Below are positions 52,323-61,621 of a stretch of DNA of 64,000 bases, piece by piece. The stretch is from Prostheceraeus crozeri (lineage: Eukaryota; Platyhelminthes; Polycladida; Euryleptidae), in contig CAJQUW010007404.1 in the NCBI GenBank assembly GCA_907163375.1, forward strand, positions 744,001 through 808,000, read 5' to 3'. Under the pieces are notes generated by a model. The model worked only from the letters and a program-made list of their open reading frames with translations. It was not told the DNA's origin and made no database searches. Position 1 is the stretch's first letter, and every line of letters starts with the position of its first letter. The position numbers and the translations under genes are program-made.

Positions 52323-52844
52323 CAGTGGAAGATGGTTAATCGACAACCCGATAAACGACAAGTCTCTTTTATCGACAAGATTGTCCAAGTCCCGGTACAA
52401 TATGACAAAAATTTTCTTTTATCGACATGAAATTCTGTGTCAAAGTCTCTTTTATCGACACGGTCGTGATGCAGCACTCACGTGACTTTTCATATATACT
52501 CTCAATGAACAGCAAAACCTAGTGTTTGCTGCCACATCTCACAAGTAAGCACAGATCACGGACTTTTTCCTTAACTGAGATACTATTACAATGCAGAACC
52601 TAGATGTTTCATGTAGACCATGTGTTAAATGCACATTTGTTATATATACAGTGTGCATACTAAAGGGTTAGTTTTTGAATTTTGCTTGCTTTTTCTTGTC
52701 AAATATTTGATATTTTATACAGTCGGGTTAATGGCTGTGAACCAAGCATGCTGTGATGTTCGAACTGAAGGAAACAGAGTGTGGTTTCTATAATCGACAA
52801 GGTTTAACTAATCCCGAACCTTGTCGATTAACCATCTTCCACTG
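52323..52844. mobile_element. pogo/Tigger-like MITE (522 bp), TA target site
   Basis: The terminal inverted repeats are perfect over 24 bases, beginning CAGTGGAAGATGGTTAATCG at 52323-52346 and mirrored at 52821-52844. The flanks are TA at 52321-52322 and 52845-52846. The CAGTG start, the TTAATCGACAA tail and the TA duplication fit the pogo branch of Tc1/mariner. Several internal TTTTATCGACA copies (about 52367, 52425 and 52448) form subterminal repeats. No transposase ORF, so non-autonomous. The perfect ends suggest recent activity. Confidence 0.88.
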
Positions 52845-52878
52845 TACACATAAATCATTAAAGTGCTTTGTAGCCATA

Positions 52879-53141
52879 CACTGTAATTGAATAGGCACTA
52901 AAAATGCCCTTACCTAGACACTAAAATCAAAATTAGGGCGTTATTAGTTCCGAGACATAAAATTTGCGCCTGCCACCCTAAAAAGGAACTAAAACGTAAC
53001 TTTTATAGTAATGATACAATGATCTCAGGCAGTATAATATCGATATTTTAATGAATAATTAGGGAATTTTTAGTGCTCTCATTTAATGCCTCATATTGGT
53101 GTCAAGGCTAGGGAATGTTTAGTGCCTAATCAGTTACAGTG
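52879..53141. mobile_element. small MITE with CACTG ends (263 bp)
   Basis: The left end CACTGTAATTGAATAGGCAC at 52879 pairs imperfectly with the right end, whose reverse complement is CACTGTAACTGATTAGGCAC. Similarity continues for about 40 bases with several mismatches. The flanks share CATA (52875-52878 and 53142-53145), suggesting a 4-bp target duplication. CAC ends with short duplications would fit the CMC/Chapaev group, but this is tentative. It starts only about 35 bases after the pogo-like MITE. Confidence 0.65.
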
Positions 53142-53145
53142 CATA

Positions 53146-56100
53146 ATACATGAAGTCATTGTAGAATGATGTCAACAAGCATCATTTTTTTCAACAATAT
53201 CGACTTAGAAAAAATATATTTCCATTTATACATTAGTGGGCCTGCGTGCAGCATTATGTTGCAACCAGAACTCATAGAAATAAGACTTTTATTTGCTATC
53301 TCGACAATGACAGATTTTATTTTGATGTTCATGGATTTAACATGTTTGTCCTGTGCAAACATCACATTGACCACCGCAAACTTTTGAGCGTACAATACAA
53401 TAGGAATGATTGGTATATGCACACAAGGCTCAGCATCATCCCATTTTAAATATCAAATGGATCATTCTCAATGTTGCAAAGAACAGAGGATCCCGACAGT
53501 CATCTAAGACCTTCTTCAATTTACTCTATTTATTCCTTTTTATTTATTTATCAGCACCTTTACAGTTTTATATGTTGTGGAATAGCTTTACACTTTTTTA
53601 GTAAGCCCCAGTCTGTTCAATGTCCTATCTTGTCATTTCAGTGACAACGATTTTCATATAGCCTGCAAGACGTATTGCTAATAGTTTGTAAACGTTATAA
53701 TAATCCTACTGGTTTTGAATTAATTAATAAATATAATCTTACTATCTTTACAAATGATGGAAGAAATGGTAAATGTCTACAGCTGTGTTTGACAAAATGT
53801 GATTGATGAAGACCAAAAGAATTAAGATTGTGAAATAGAGAGCGTATGAACGATGCCGAGAACTTGAGTGTCCCCGTGGTTCACGGACTCTGCTGTCTAT
53901 GTTCCGCATAGTTGAGTCAAAGCGATGTTACTGGCCATATCTGCATTTCATTTTAACAATTTCGTCAGTGGCCTTACAAGTAAAATGATTATTTATAGTG
54001 GAGGACTCTTTATGCTTTGTTTGCGACCTTCTATTCAGCTCTGATTCATAATGCTATATTCCCAAACATTTACAACCAGAGTATCGTATTAATTAATAGG
54101 GTAGTAATAATTTTAATGTCTGAATAGACTTAAGGTTCTCATGCTCTCAATTTTAATGGATATCATCAAGTGTGTAATGAAACCAGTGGTCTAAAAATCA
54201 AAAGTAATGCAATTCTCATACGATGATAAAAATCATCTCAGCAGCCATTCATAATAGAATATAATGCTTACTAATTCAAATTATTAATTGAAGTAGTCCT
54301 AATGAGGACTGATGGCGTTCTCCAATCCGCAAGTGTACACATGCAATGCTACTGTAACCATTGGATTAATCTGTTCTTAAAAGAACTCAATGGAGCTTTC
54401 TCGTGGCAACGAATTAAAATTGATCAGCTATGGCCCAATATCTGGTAAAATGACTTGCAACACTACTCATTCTTACTGTTAATATACTAATACCATAGAT
54501 TCAAAACACTGCCGCATACACGTTTAAAACAGACGTCTAATATACTGTACCGGCTACAGATGCTGATAGTGGAAATAGAATAGGACAATGGTCACCATAG
54601 GTTAAGGAAATTAAAAATGGATATTATAAAACAACAGGAGACCGATGGATAAAAATTACAAAAGTGGAGGTAAAACATGGAAATACAACAATGCTACTAC
54701 ACCGATTACAAGTGAACTATATCTGACACTATACATGGTGGATAATGGTAATAGTGGATAAATGGAAAGTGGATAATGGAGGCAAACAATAGAACTACAA
54801 TGACACTCTACTACGCCGAAAGCAATGAAACTACGCACACTATACCTAAGACTACACATGGAAAATACTATTTCTTCACTTGAATTTGTTATCGCCAGTT
54901 TCTTAATCTGTCTATAATACTTCATGTAATCCCACATTTCTTCACTTGTTCCTCATTTGAAATGCAATACATCGATCACTACTTCAGTTACCGATTAAAG
55001 GATATAAAGTAACCATAATACTGCAGTCCGTCAGTCATCAGCAGGTGCTCGTCTAGTAGTGTTTCGACCCCCAACCTGAACACTCAAACCCAGACGAGCA
55101 GGGTCCCACCAAGCTAGATTAACTATCAATCGAATCAAGCTATCAAGCTAATTAGCTGATCAAGCTAGATTAACTGCAAACTTCTAATCACTGAATTCGA
55201 GAAAATCTCAAAATATTCAGAGTCGCGCTATTTTCGATTAATCGTGCACAGAGTCGCACGATTCGGAATCGCGCCCGCCACTGTCATAGGCCTAATTGCC
55301 ATTTGTTTAGTCGAAAGCCATACTTATTTCACTGCGAGAAACTGAAGTGACGTTTTGAAACGGTTTGAGACATGTTTGCAATATAAAGTTTTCGAATGAG
55401 CGAAATATGCCACTCGCTATTTTTGAGAATAACAGATTTGAACTCACATCATTTGCAATTTTTATTATGATAGCTGTATAGCGAAGCTCATGCAAGTACA
55501 TAAAACATTATTTTCTAGAATCTTTTAAAGAAGTTGAACGGTTTCGTATTATCAAGTTATGACGTCACTTCTCCACCATTGGATGCTTGGACCGTGCTGA
55601 CCAAGTTGAGCTCCATTTACAACGCACGTGGCGCGGCAAGGCGGTCATTCTGAATATTTAGTCAGTAATCAAGAGGTACATGTATTTGATAAACAAATTG
55701 TTCCTTCACTGCCAGCTTGTAGATAAATATCAGCTACAAGATAATCGAATGTCATCCACAATTAATTCTCGAATTTATTGAATATTATCGTATGTAGATG
55801 TACAGCAAATACTTGAACGCGGTCTACAGGAACCATCCTTTTGTGGCACCGTCACACACCATTAATTGACTTCTTTGATGAGATCTTGAATTCTTCTAAC
55901 TTTGACAATGTCTCCCCGCCCAAAGAGTTGACAAAAAAGTATGGTTAATCTTTAGTAGGCTAACTTCGTCACATAGCAGTCTTTTTAGAAGGCGTTCTGA
56001 TGAGAAAATGCATGTCATACCACTTGTACTTGAATTCCATATTCAGACGATGAATCTCGAAAAGCAATCAACTGATGCATTGAGAAGCCCCAATTTCAAA

Positions 56101-56150
56101 TTCACTGCCACGGAGAATTCATTATCATCATGGATGCAACCATAAACAAA
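53146..56150. other. AT-rich DNA without a recognisable gene
   Basis: Only short chance frames occur. Small local repeats are present, such as CAAGCTAGATTAACT twice near 55110-55170, and ATGG/GGATAATGG-rich sequence at about 54735-54785. No exon, RNA gene or element end could be supported. Confidence 0.5.
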
Positions 56151-56158
56151 ATCATTAT

Positions 56159-56650
56159 AGATTTGCAATTTAGCAAGTTAACGAAATTTCGGCGGGCATT
56201 CATTAAATATCACTTCAAACATACTACTGGCAAATCGCCTAAGTTAGTGCGTCTGCAATAATTAATGAATTTGCAAACTTCATTTTGCAAGCACAATGTA
56301 AATAGAATAATGAAATATTGTGTTGCATCCTCAGTTCAAAAATGAGAACAGACCTGAAAAGCTGCCATTTCATCCATCATCAGCAGGCCTAGCTCACATT
56401 CCTCAACATCGACACAACTCCCTATTGAAAGCTGCAGCCATGCCCGGGTAAATTTGAGATTTGCAATTAGCAATATAGTGAAATTTCGACGGGCATTCAT
56501 TAAATATCACTTTAAACACACTACTGGCAAATCGCCTAAGTTAGCGCGCCTGCGACAATTAATAAATGCTGCTTTTTGCAAACACATTGTAAATAGAATA
56601 ATCAAATATTGAATTGCATCCTCAGTTCCAAAATGGGAACAGACTTAATA
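56159..56650 (+). repeat. diverged tandem duplication (about 195 bp, spacing about 297)
   Basis: 56159-56357 and 56455-56650 match through GGGCATTCATTAAATATCAC, CTACTGGCAAATCGCCTAAG and TTGCATCCTCAGTTC, in the same direction with scattered changes and small gaps. About 97 bases of unrelated sequence lie between them. Confidence 0.8.
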
Positions 56651-57746
56651 CATCATTCTATTTATGTATCCCATGTTTCATATCTATGGAATTGTTGTAT
56701 AATCACTCAGTAAATGGAAGCAACATCATAAGTTATTTGAATATTGATCAACAATCTATTTCTCTTGAAAAATTGTAATAATATTCGATGCGCAACCTTT
56801 TTCGGTTCCGATACATGCACATTTACAAAGTTAACTTAGTGTCGGAACACCTACATTGTGCGCACATGGACAACTAGCAACTTTGAAACAAGTTCACATA
56901 CATGTACACTTTGTTCGACAACTCTTTGTTTGAAATTGATCCGATATGCCGTGGCAGACTATGCAAGTTTGCCAACAAGCTCTGATGCATTCAATGACAA
57001 AATAACAAAGCTGAGCACACTCATCTTGCAACAATCAAGCTATGAGAACATTTTTGCAAGACAAGAGAAATATGTAGGCGAAGCAAACAAAGCTTTGGTT
57101 TCCTATTTGTATCGCTAGGAATCTTGATTGTTTTGCTTGTTTAAGCTCAATTCATTTGAATTAAATCAACGAAGAGCTTAGATCCGTGAATAGATTTGAA
57201 AAATTCCTTTTCATTTATAATTCAGTACTGCAAGCGACGTTAGTTATTAAATGTCGTCTACTAACTTGATAATTATGGATTACAATGGTCAAAATTTTAT
57301 TATCAATTTTGGATATCATCAGCCTGCGACAAAAAGCAATAGTAATGTGGATTTTCATTTGATCAATTTATTAAAATTCTCGTGTACCGCGTAAGAAAGA
57401 GAGAGAGAGAAGAGAGAGGAGCTTATTTTCGTAAAATTGATAATCAAAAGCACCACAAATTATGTGACACATGAAAAAATTACAGCAACTATTGCAAATG
57501 ACATAAGAATCGAAATTAATTAATCGAATGATCACATAAATTCAGAGATTTTATCACGTAAATGGGAAAAATCTAAATGACGGGGAGTTTCTTTGAAAAA
57601 GGCTGTCGTAGTTGTCTTGACACATTCCTAAGTTTGCAAGTTAGAACTGATACGATCATAGTGCGATACACAATAGTCGAATGTTTTTACTTATAGTATT
57701 CTTAGGAGAGGAAGACTTAATGAGCAGCCCATAGCACTAGAGACTC
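56651..57746. other. no supported gene; GA-rich microsatellite at 57397-57421
   Basis: A frame of 86 codons at 56858-57118 (+) starts at ATG and has a helical C-terminal half (NDKITKLSTLILQQSSYENI), but nothing recognisable. It is equally likely to be chance. A short GA-repeat lies at about 57397-57421. Confidence 0.4.
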
Positions 57747-58075
57747 ACCAATCGGCTGAATTCCCCGGATGGAGGCGCTCCGCTCCATGTGTTTATAGAA
57801 GCTGCTCTGGAGGGTTTCCAATCCGCAGAATTCGTCGATTGAAAGTGCACCGTGCTCCATTTGACTAAAGGATCCGTACTAGATGCTCTCTCTAATCTGA
57901 ACTCTCCGGTTGGAGGCGCTGCGCTCCATGTGTCTACATACTCAACGAGCTGTTCTGGATGCGCTCACCAATCCAGTGCACTCCACGGTTGGAGACGGTC
58001 CGCTCCATTTGATTGATAGAGTTGTTCGGGTGAACATCCAATTCGCTGTATTTGTCGGTTGGAGGTGCTCCGCCC
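57747..58075 (+). repeat. 75-bp minisatellite (about 4.5 diverged copies)
   Basis: Each unit has CCAAT(C) then GGTTGGAGGCGCTCCGCTCC, then CATGTG or CATTTG followed by a variable AT-rich part. GGAGGCGCTCCGCTCC is itself partly self-complementary (GGAGCG against CGCTCC). Copies start at about 57747, 57819, 57893, 57968 and 58036. The frames crossing it are not credible genes. Confidence 0.75.
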
Positions 58076-58296
58076 TCAGTACGGTAAATCCATATCTCGT
58101 AGACTACTTCAAAAAACACTGCCATGAATGCATTATCGTTGGTAATCACCACATGTTTCGCAAATATAATGATAACACACCGCTGTATTGTGAGGAAAGG
58201 ACGCTTTGGAACTGCGTGTGTGTGCGTTGTTTCAGACACCCCATGAAGGAGTTGAAGTGATCGTGCGTTTACATTCGCATATACATATATATATAT

Positions 58297-58349
58297 ATAA
58301 TTATAAAAATAAAAAACACTCGAATCTGCCAGGAAATATTGAATTAAAC
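58297..58349 (+). repeat. left arm of a perfect 53-bp inverted repeat
   Basis: The sequence from ATAATTATAAAAATAAAAAA to ATATTGAATTAAAC is the exact reverse complement of 58738-58790. The two arms bracket the PLE fragment at 58350-58737. An AT-repeat lies just upstream. Confidence 0.95.
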
Positions 58350-58592
58350 ATCGGTCAGACCGGGGACTCATTAAGATCAAGAGTGAGAGTCCACCGTCAA
58401 CAGATCAACACAAGAGAATACAGAGTATTGAATGTGAGCCGACACGTAGCCTCCTGTGCCAAGGATCAAGACCCTCAATTAAAAATTATGCCCTTCTTAC
58501 AATTGCCACCTCATACAAATAAGTCAATAAGGGAAGAAAAAGAAAAAAGATTAATGAAGATATTGAAGGCTTCGTTAAACAGTGATATCTGA
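58350..58592 (+). pseudogene. PLE fragment 1: GIY-YIG endonuclease C-terminal part
   Basis: The translation starts at the second half of the GIY-YIG signature (IGQTGDSLRSRVRVHRQQ) and continues with YRVLNVSRHVASCAKDQDP, the LQLPPHTN segment and a basic helix ending in LNSDI. It matches the copy at 61132-61419 in order and spacing (VGQTGG, RNRL-VHRQQ, YRILDVSKHIAICAK, YQLHPNANRIERE). In PLEs this domain nicks the target for priming. The first strand of the domain and the whole reverse transcriptase are missing, consistent with 5' truncation. It sits exactly inside a 53-bp inverted repeat and is followed by a hammerhead-like fold. Confidence 0.8.
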
Positions 58593-58696
58593 TGCTAGTG
58601 AAGATTCTTCTGATAATTAATGTCTATGACTTCAAATCCTTCACCTCTCCATTGATGTGTATGTCATTTGAATTTTAGTTGATGTATGATTCATTT

Positions 58697-58737
58697 AGCC
58701 CTTGAATAGCTAGTAGACTAGTGAAACCGGTCGGGCT
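58697..58737 (+). ncRNA. hammerhead-ribozyme relic at the 3' end of PLE fragment 1
   Basis: Helix I pairs AGCCC (58697-58701) with GGGCT (58733-58737). Helix II is CTAG-TAGA-CTAG (58710-58721), closed by a G-U pair. GAAA is at 58723-58726, then the palindrome ACCGGT and the cleavage C at 58732, giving a GUC triplet. The first core box reads TTGAATAG instead of CTGATGAG, so two essential positions differ and it is probably inactive. Short, palindromic stem III is a known property of PLE-associated hammerheads. Confidence 0.6.
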
Positions 58738-58790
58738 GTTTAATTCAATATTTCCTGGCAGATTCGAGTGTTTTTTATTTTTATAATTAT
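58738..58790 (+). repeat. right arm of the 53-bp inverted repeat
   Basis: Exact reverse complement of 58297-58349. It begins at the first base after the ribozyme's helix I, so the PLE boundary and the repeat boundary coincide. Confidence 0.95.
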
Positions 58791-58903
58791 TATTTGCCAT
58801 ATTCGAAGCACCTATTACTTATCTTTATACATACATATATATTTATTTAAAGCAAATATCACCCAATTTGATATTTTGAAAAACCATCTTCAATCAGCTT
58901 TCT

Positions 58904-58955
58904 TTATTCCGGACATGTTTCGGTAAAAACTCATACCATCATCAGCGGTTACAAA
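58904..58955 (-). ncRNA. hammerhead ribozyme with intact core, minus strand
   Basis: Read on the minus strand: CCG (58948-58946) opens helix I and CTGATGA (58945-58939) is the complete first core box. Helix II is GGTA/TACC (58937-58934 with 58925-58922) with an 8-base loop and one unpaired T. GAAA is at 58921-58918. ACATGT forms the very short palindromic stem III and yields a GUC cleavage triplet ending at 58912. CGG (58911-58909) closes helix I. All conserved core bases are present. It lies about 50 bases after the stop of the minus-strand GIY-YIG tail. Cleavage has not been tested, and two-base-pair stem III ribozymes usually need to pair as dimers. Confidence 0.7.
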
Positions 58956-58997
58956 ATGGTAAAATCAGGTAAGACATGGTTTGTATACAAACTTTAT

Positions 58998-59183
58998 TCA
59001 CAGACGCAATAGCATTGGGTGAGATCCACTCCTCTCGTTAGCAAGAGTGTCGAAGTTGCTTTTGATCATTATTGTCTCTAGGATTTTAGGAAATTTCGTT
59101 CTACCTGCAATTCTGAAATTCTCACGTGACGGATGATGAATGTGCATAGATATCTCTGTCGGAGTCGGTTTGCCAGAAACAGA
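58998..59183 (-). pseudogene. PLE fragment 2: C-terminal tail of a GIY-YIG retroelement ORF
   Basis: About 60 codons in the frame with HIHHPSRENFRIAGR, then FPKILETIMIKS and NERSGSHPMLLRL before the stop. This resembles the end of GIY-YIG domains in PLE-type ORFs (a histidine-rich turn, an E-x-x-I-K helix, then a LN-x-x-S-x-P-L-x-L ending). It belongs to a different subfamily from fragments 1 and 3. The upstream part is cut off in an AT/GACA-rich repeat at about 59184-59262. The hammerhead on the same strand follows, which supports the assignment. Confidence 0.55.
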
Positions 59184-59262
59184 TACATACACATATATGA
59201 CAGATATATGACAGATATATGAATAGATATATGACAGATCTATATATATCAGTGCTACGTCC
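59184..59262. repeat. short tandem repeat between two opposed PLE fragments
   Basis: Repeats of TATGACAGATA and close variants, about 79 bases. The truncated 5' ends of fragment 2 (minus) and fragment 3 (plus) both meet here. Confidence 0.7.
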
Positions 59263-59711
59263 TTTTTAATTCTGCACATCCGAAGCATATATTGGCTAAT
59301 ATTCCATTCGTGCTCGCCAGAAGAATTCATAAGATTGTTTCCGAAGATCACAGAAGGACCGCCCAATTGGCCGCTTTAAAAAAGATTTTATTGATATTGA
59401 AATATCCTTCAGATCTTATTACCAATGCCTTTTCTCGCGCTCGCAATAGGGATGATGACATAAGGGAAGAGCATGGTGAGAAAGTAATACCTTTCGTATG
59501 TACTTATAATAAAAATAACCCCAATATCTATGCTAATGTAATAATGCCAGCGTGCAACAATCTGAAGTTATCTGCACCTTTTGATGAGTACAAGTTTCGC
59601 AGGTCTTATCGTCAACTTCCGTCTCTCCTGAAGATTCTGAGTCGCAACTATCGACCTACGGTTTTTGGTATCACTAAATGTCATGACCCAAGATGCGCAA
59701 GCTGTGACACT
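59263..59711 (+). pseudogene. PLE fragment 3a: C-terminal part of the reverse transcriptase and linker
   Basis: The translation carries PLE landmarks downstream of the RT fingers and palm: NSAHPKHILANIPFVLARRI, then a Leu-rich helix with KYPSDLITNAFSRA, VIPFVCTYNKNNPNIYANV, a YRQLPSLLKILSRNYRP segment, and a Cys cluster CHDPRCASC that precedes the endonuclease. The catalytic RT core is missing, so the copy is 5'-truncated. The frame is interrupted after the Cys cluster by the piggyBac-like MITE at 59716 and resumes on the other side at 61045. Confidence 0.8.
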
Positions 59712-61045
59712 TTAACCCTCCAGGCGGTGGGGGGGGCATATTTATGCCCCCCCCTTTGTATTTTTCGATCTAATTCATGAAATATGAAACGTATGATTCT
59801 GAAATTTTCAGTAGCTTATTTTTTGCGTATTTTTGACAATTTCCTGTAAAATTATTAAAATTGGATCACAGAAACGACCTTTACATGACCTTTATTGAAA
59901 AGTACTTTCGAAATTTTATCAAATCAGTGAAATTCTTCAGAAATTTTGTCTATGAATGAATTGCTATTGCTTGGAATCACTCATTACGTATAGAATAACT
60001 TATTTGACTATAAATAACTTTATGCTTATCACGGTTTACCAATTCAAATTTGAAAATAAGCTGCATATACTACTTACAATGATATTGTAAGTACTTTATA
60101 GAGTAATATTAGTTTTTGCATCTTTTTCATTACTGTTATGTATTGAAAATATATTCACATGTATATGTTATGTATTTTCTACATGTAGGCAATGTATTTT
60201 CTACATGTAGGCATGTACATGTACTATTTGAGCATAAATATATGGAATACTGTTTTCAAAATTTGTAGAAAAAATGAGTTCTAAACACTATAAAAGATTT
60301 TCTAAACACCTTGGTTCTAAACACCTTGGCAGTAGAGGCAATAAGTCTGCGTATCACGTTCAATCGCCTTCCCACTGCATCCTTTCATCACTTACAAACA
60401 CGCCGAAGGCGCTATTGCGTGACTAATTTGACTGCATTGGAATCGGTAACAGTTTTCTTCATAATCAGCTCTAACCAAATTTGATCAACTTGAGTTGTAT
60501 TCAACAATGAAAAACATTTGTTTGAATCAAATATGCTTCTATGACATTAACAAAAAGCTCTTTTGATAAGAGTGATAAATGTTTCAATATTTTTAGAGTC
60601 CTCTCTGTTGATTATCTCAAAAAAACTATATATATAATTTTATTTGATAATAACTAAACAAATAAATTTTCAAAATTTAAAATGCTATTTATGCATATAT
60701 TCAAATTTTAAAGCAATGCGAACATCACCATTGTATTCAGAGAACTTGAAACATGTTTGAGTCAATTTTTGCGATAATCTGATGATAAAATTTCGCTAAA
60801 AACATAAAAAATACATTTTTCTGAAAAAAAACGCATTTTCAAATTTTGAAATGCTATTTATAGCATGAAGACAGTCAAATTAAGTAATGCAAATGGCACC
60901 ACTGAATTCAGCATGTCCGAAATGTGTAAGGGCCAGCATTTCATAAAATTCGCACACTTAGTTTAGGATATCCTGGGGGGGCATAAATATGCCCCCCCCC
61001 CACCGCCTGGAAGGTGGCTGAAGGGCACACCGCCTGGAGGGTTAA
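59712..61045. mobile_element. piggyBac-like non-autonomous transposon (1326 bp) with TTAA duplication
   Basis: TTAA flanks both ends (59712-59715 and 61042-61045). The terminal inverted repeat is CCCTCCAGGCGGTG at 59716-59729, mirrored at 61028-61041. At the right end a second inner copy, CACCGCCTGG, lies at 61001-61010 after a 17-base spacer, recalling the asymmetric inner repeats of piggyBac. Next to each end is a hairpin of G-run, CATA, two bases, TATG and C-run (59729-59754 and 60975-61001). The interior is AT-rich with no transposase. A 22-base duplicated motif ending CTACATGTAGGCA lies at about 60166-60212. Confidence 0.88.
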
Positions 61046-61419
61046 TTACTGGGAGGTCCATTACGTTTAAGTTCGGTAATGGCACCAAAACCTTTACAGT
61101 TAACAGAAATCTAAGCTGCACATCCAGCAATGTGATCTATGTACTCAGATGCAAGTCGTGTGGTGATTTCTATGTGGGTCAAACCGGGGGAGTTTTCAGG
61201 AATAGACTGACCGTCCATCGCCAACAGCTATTTCAATCAAGCTACAGAATTCTTGACGTCAGCAAACACATAGCAATTTGTGCTAAAAATATGTGTCCAA
61301 TGTTTGAAGCTGCCCCTATCTACCAACTGCATCCGAATGCTAATCGCATAGAACGCGAAATTAGAGAGAAGGCCATTATAAAGCTCCTGCAACCTCCTCT
61401 GAATGAACGTTGTAATTGA
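61045..61419 (+). pseudogene. PLE fragment 3b: GIY-YIG endonuclease domain
   Basis: After a link reading ITGRSITFKFGNGTKTFTV and CTSSNV, the GIY-YIG domain follows: IYVLRCKSCGDFYVGQTGG carries the two-strand signature, RNRLTVHRQQ the conserved arginine helix, and RIEREIREKAIIKLL the glutamate-bearing helix. The stop at 61417-61419 follows LNERCN. The CxxC between the two signature strands is usual in PLEs. In the intact family this domain cuts target DNA for priming. The domain itself looks whole, but the ORF is split by the transposon upstream and truncated at its 5' end, so the copy is dead. Confidence 0.85.
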
Positions 61420-61480
61420 CTTCATTTCATTTCTATGTACAACAATGTATATATCTTGTTTGTTTTAAGTTCAAATACAT

Positions 61481-61523
61481 TTCCCATGAGTAGCCTACAA
61501 GCCAGGCAGAAACCGGTCGGGAA
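61481..61523 (+). ncRNA. hammerhead-ribozyme relic at the 3' end of PLE fragment 3
   Basis: Helix I pairs TTCCC (61481-61485) with GGGAA (61519-61523). Helix II is GCCT/AGGC (61493-61496 with 61504-61507). GAAA is at 61509-61512, followed by the palindrome ACCGGT and C61518 as the GUC cleavage base, identical to fragment 1. Only ATGAG remains where CTGATGAG is expected, so the core is damaged and cleavage is unlikely. It lies about 60 bases after the GIY-YIG stop. Confidence 0.55.
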
Positions 61524-61555
61524 GTAATGACTTTTCTTTGAGTCTTTTCATTTAT

Positions 61556-61561
61556 GGTATA

Positions 61562-61621
<60 letters not shown>
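61556..61621. repeat. (AT)n microsatellite
   Basis: An almost pure TA repeat shortly after the ribozyme relic. Simple repeats often mark PLE insertion ends, and it may be the original target or a tail. Confidence 0.9.

Noticed and set aside
52141-52485. ORF with a hydrophobic stretch near the pogo-like MITE
   Set aside because: It runs into the inverted repeat of the MITE; the hydrophobic part comes from a T-rich run.
57910-58380. ORFs on both strands across the 75-bp minisatellite
   Set aside because: They cross a tandem repeat and an AT-repeat and have no recognisable domain.
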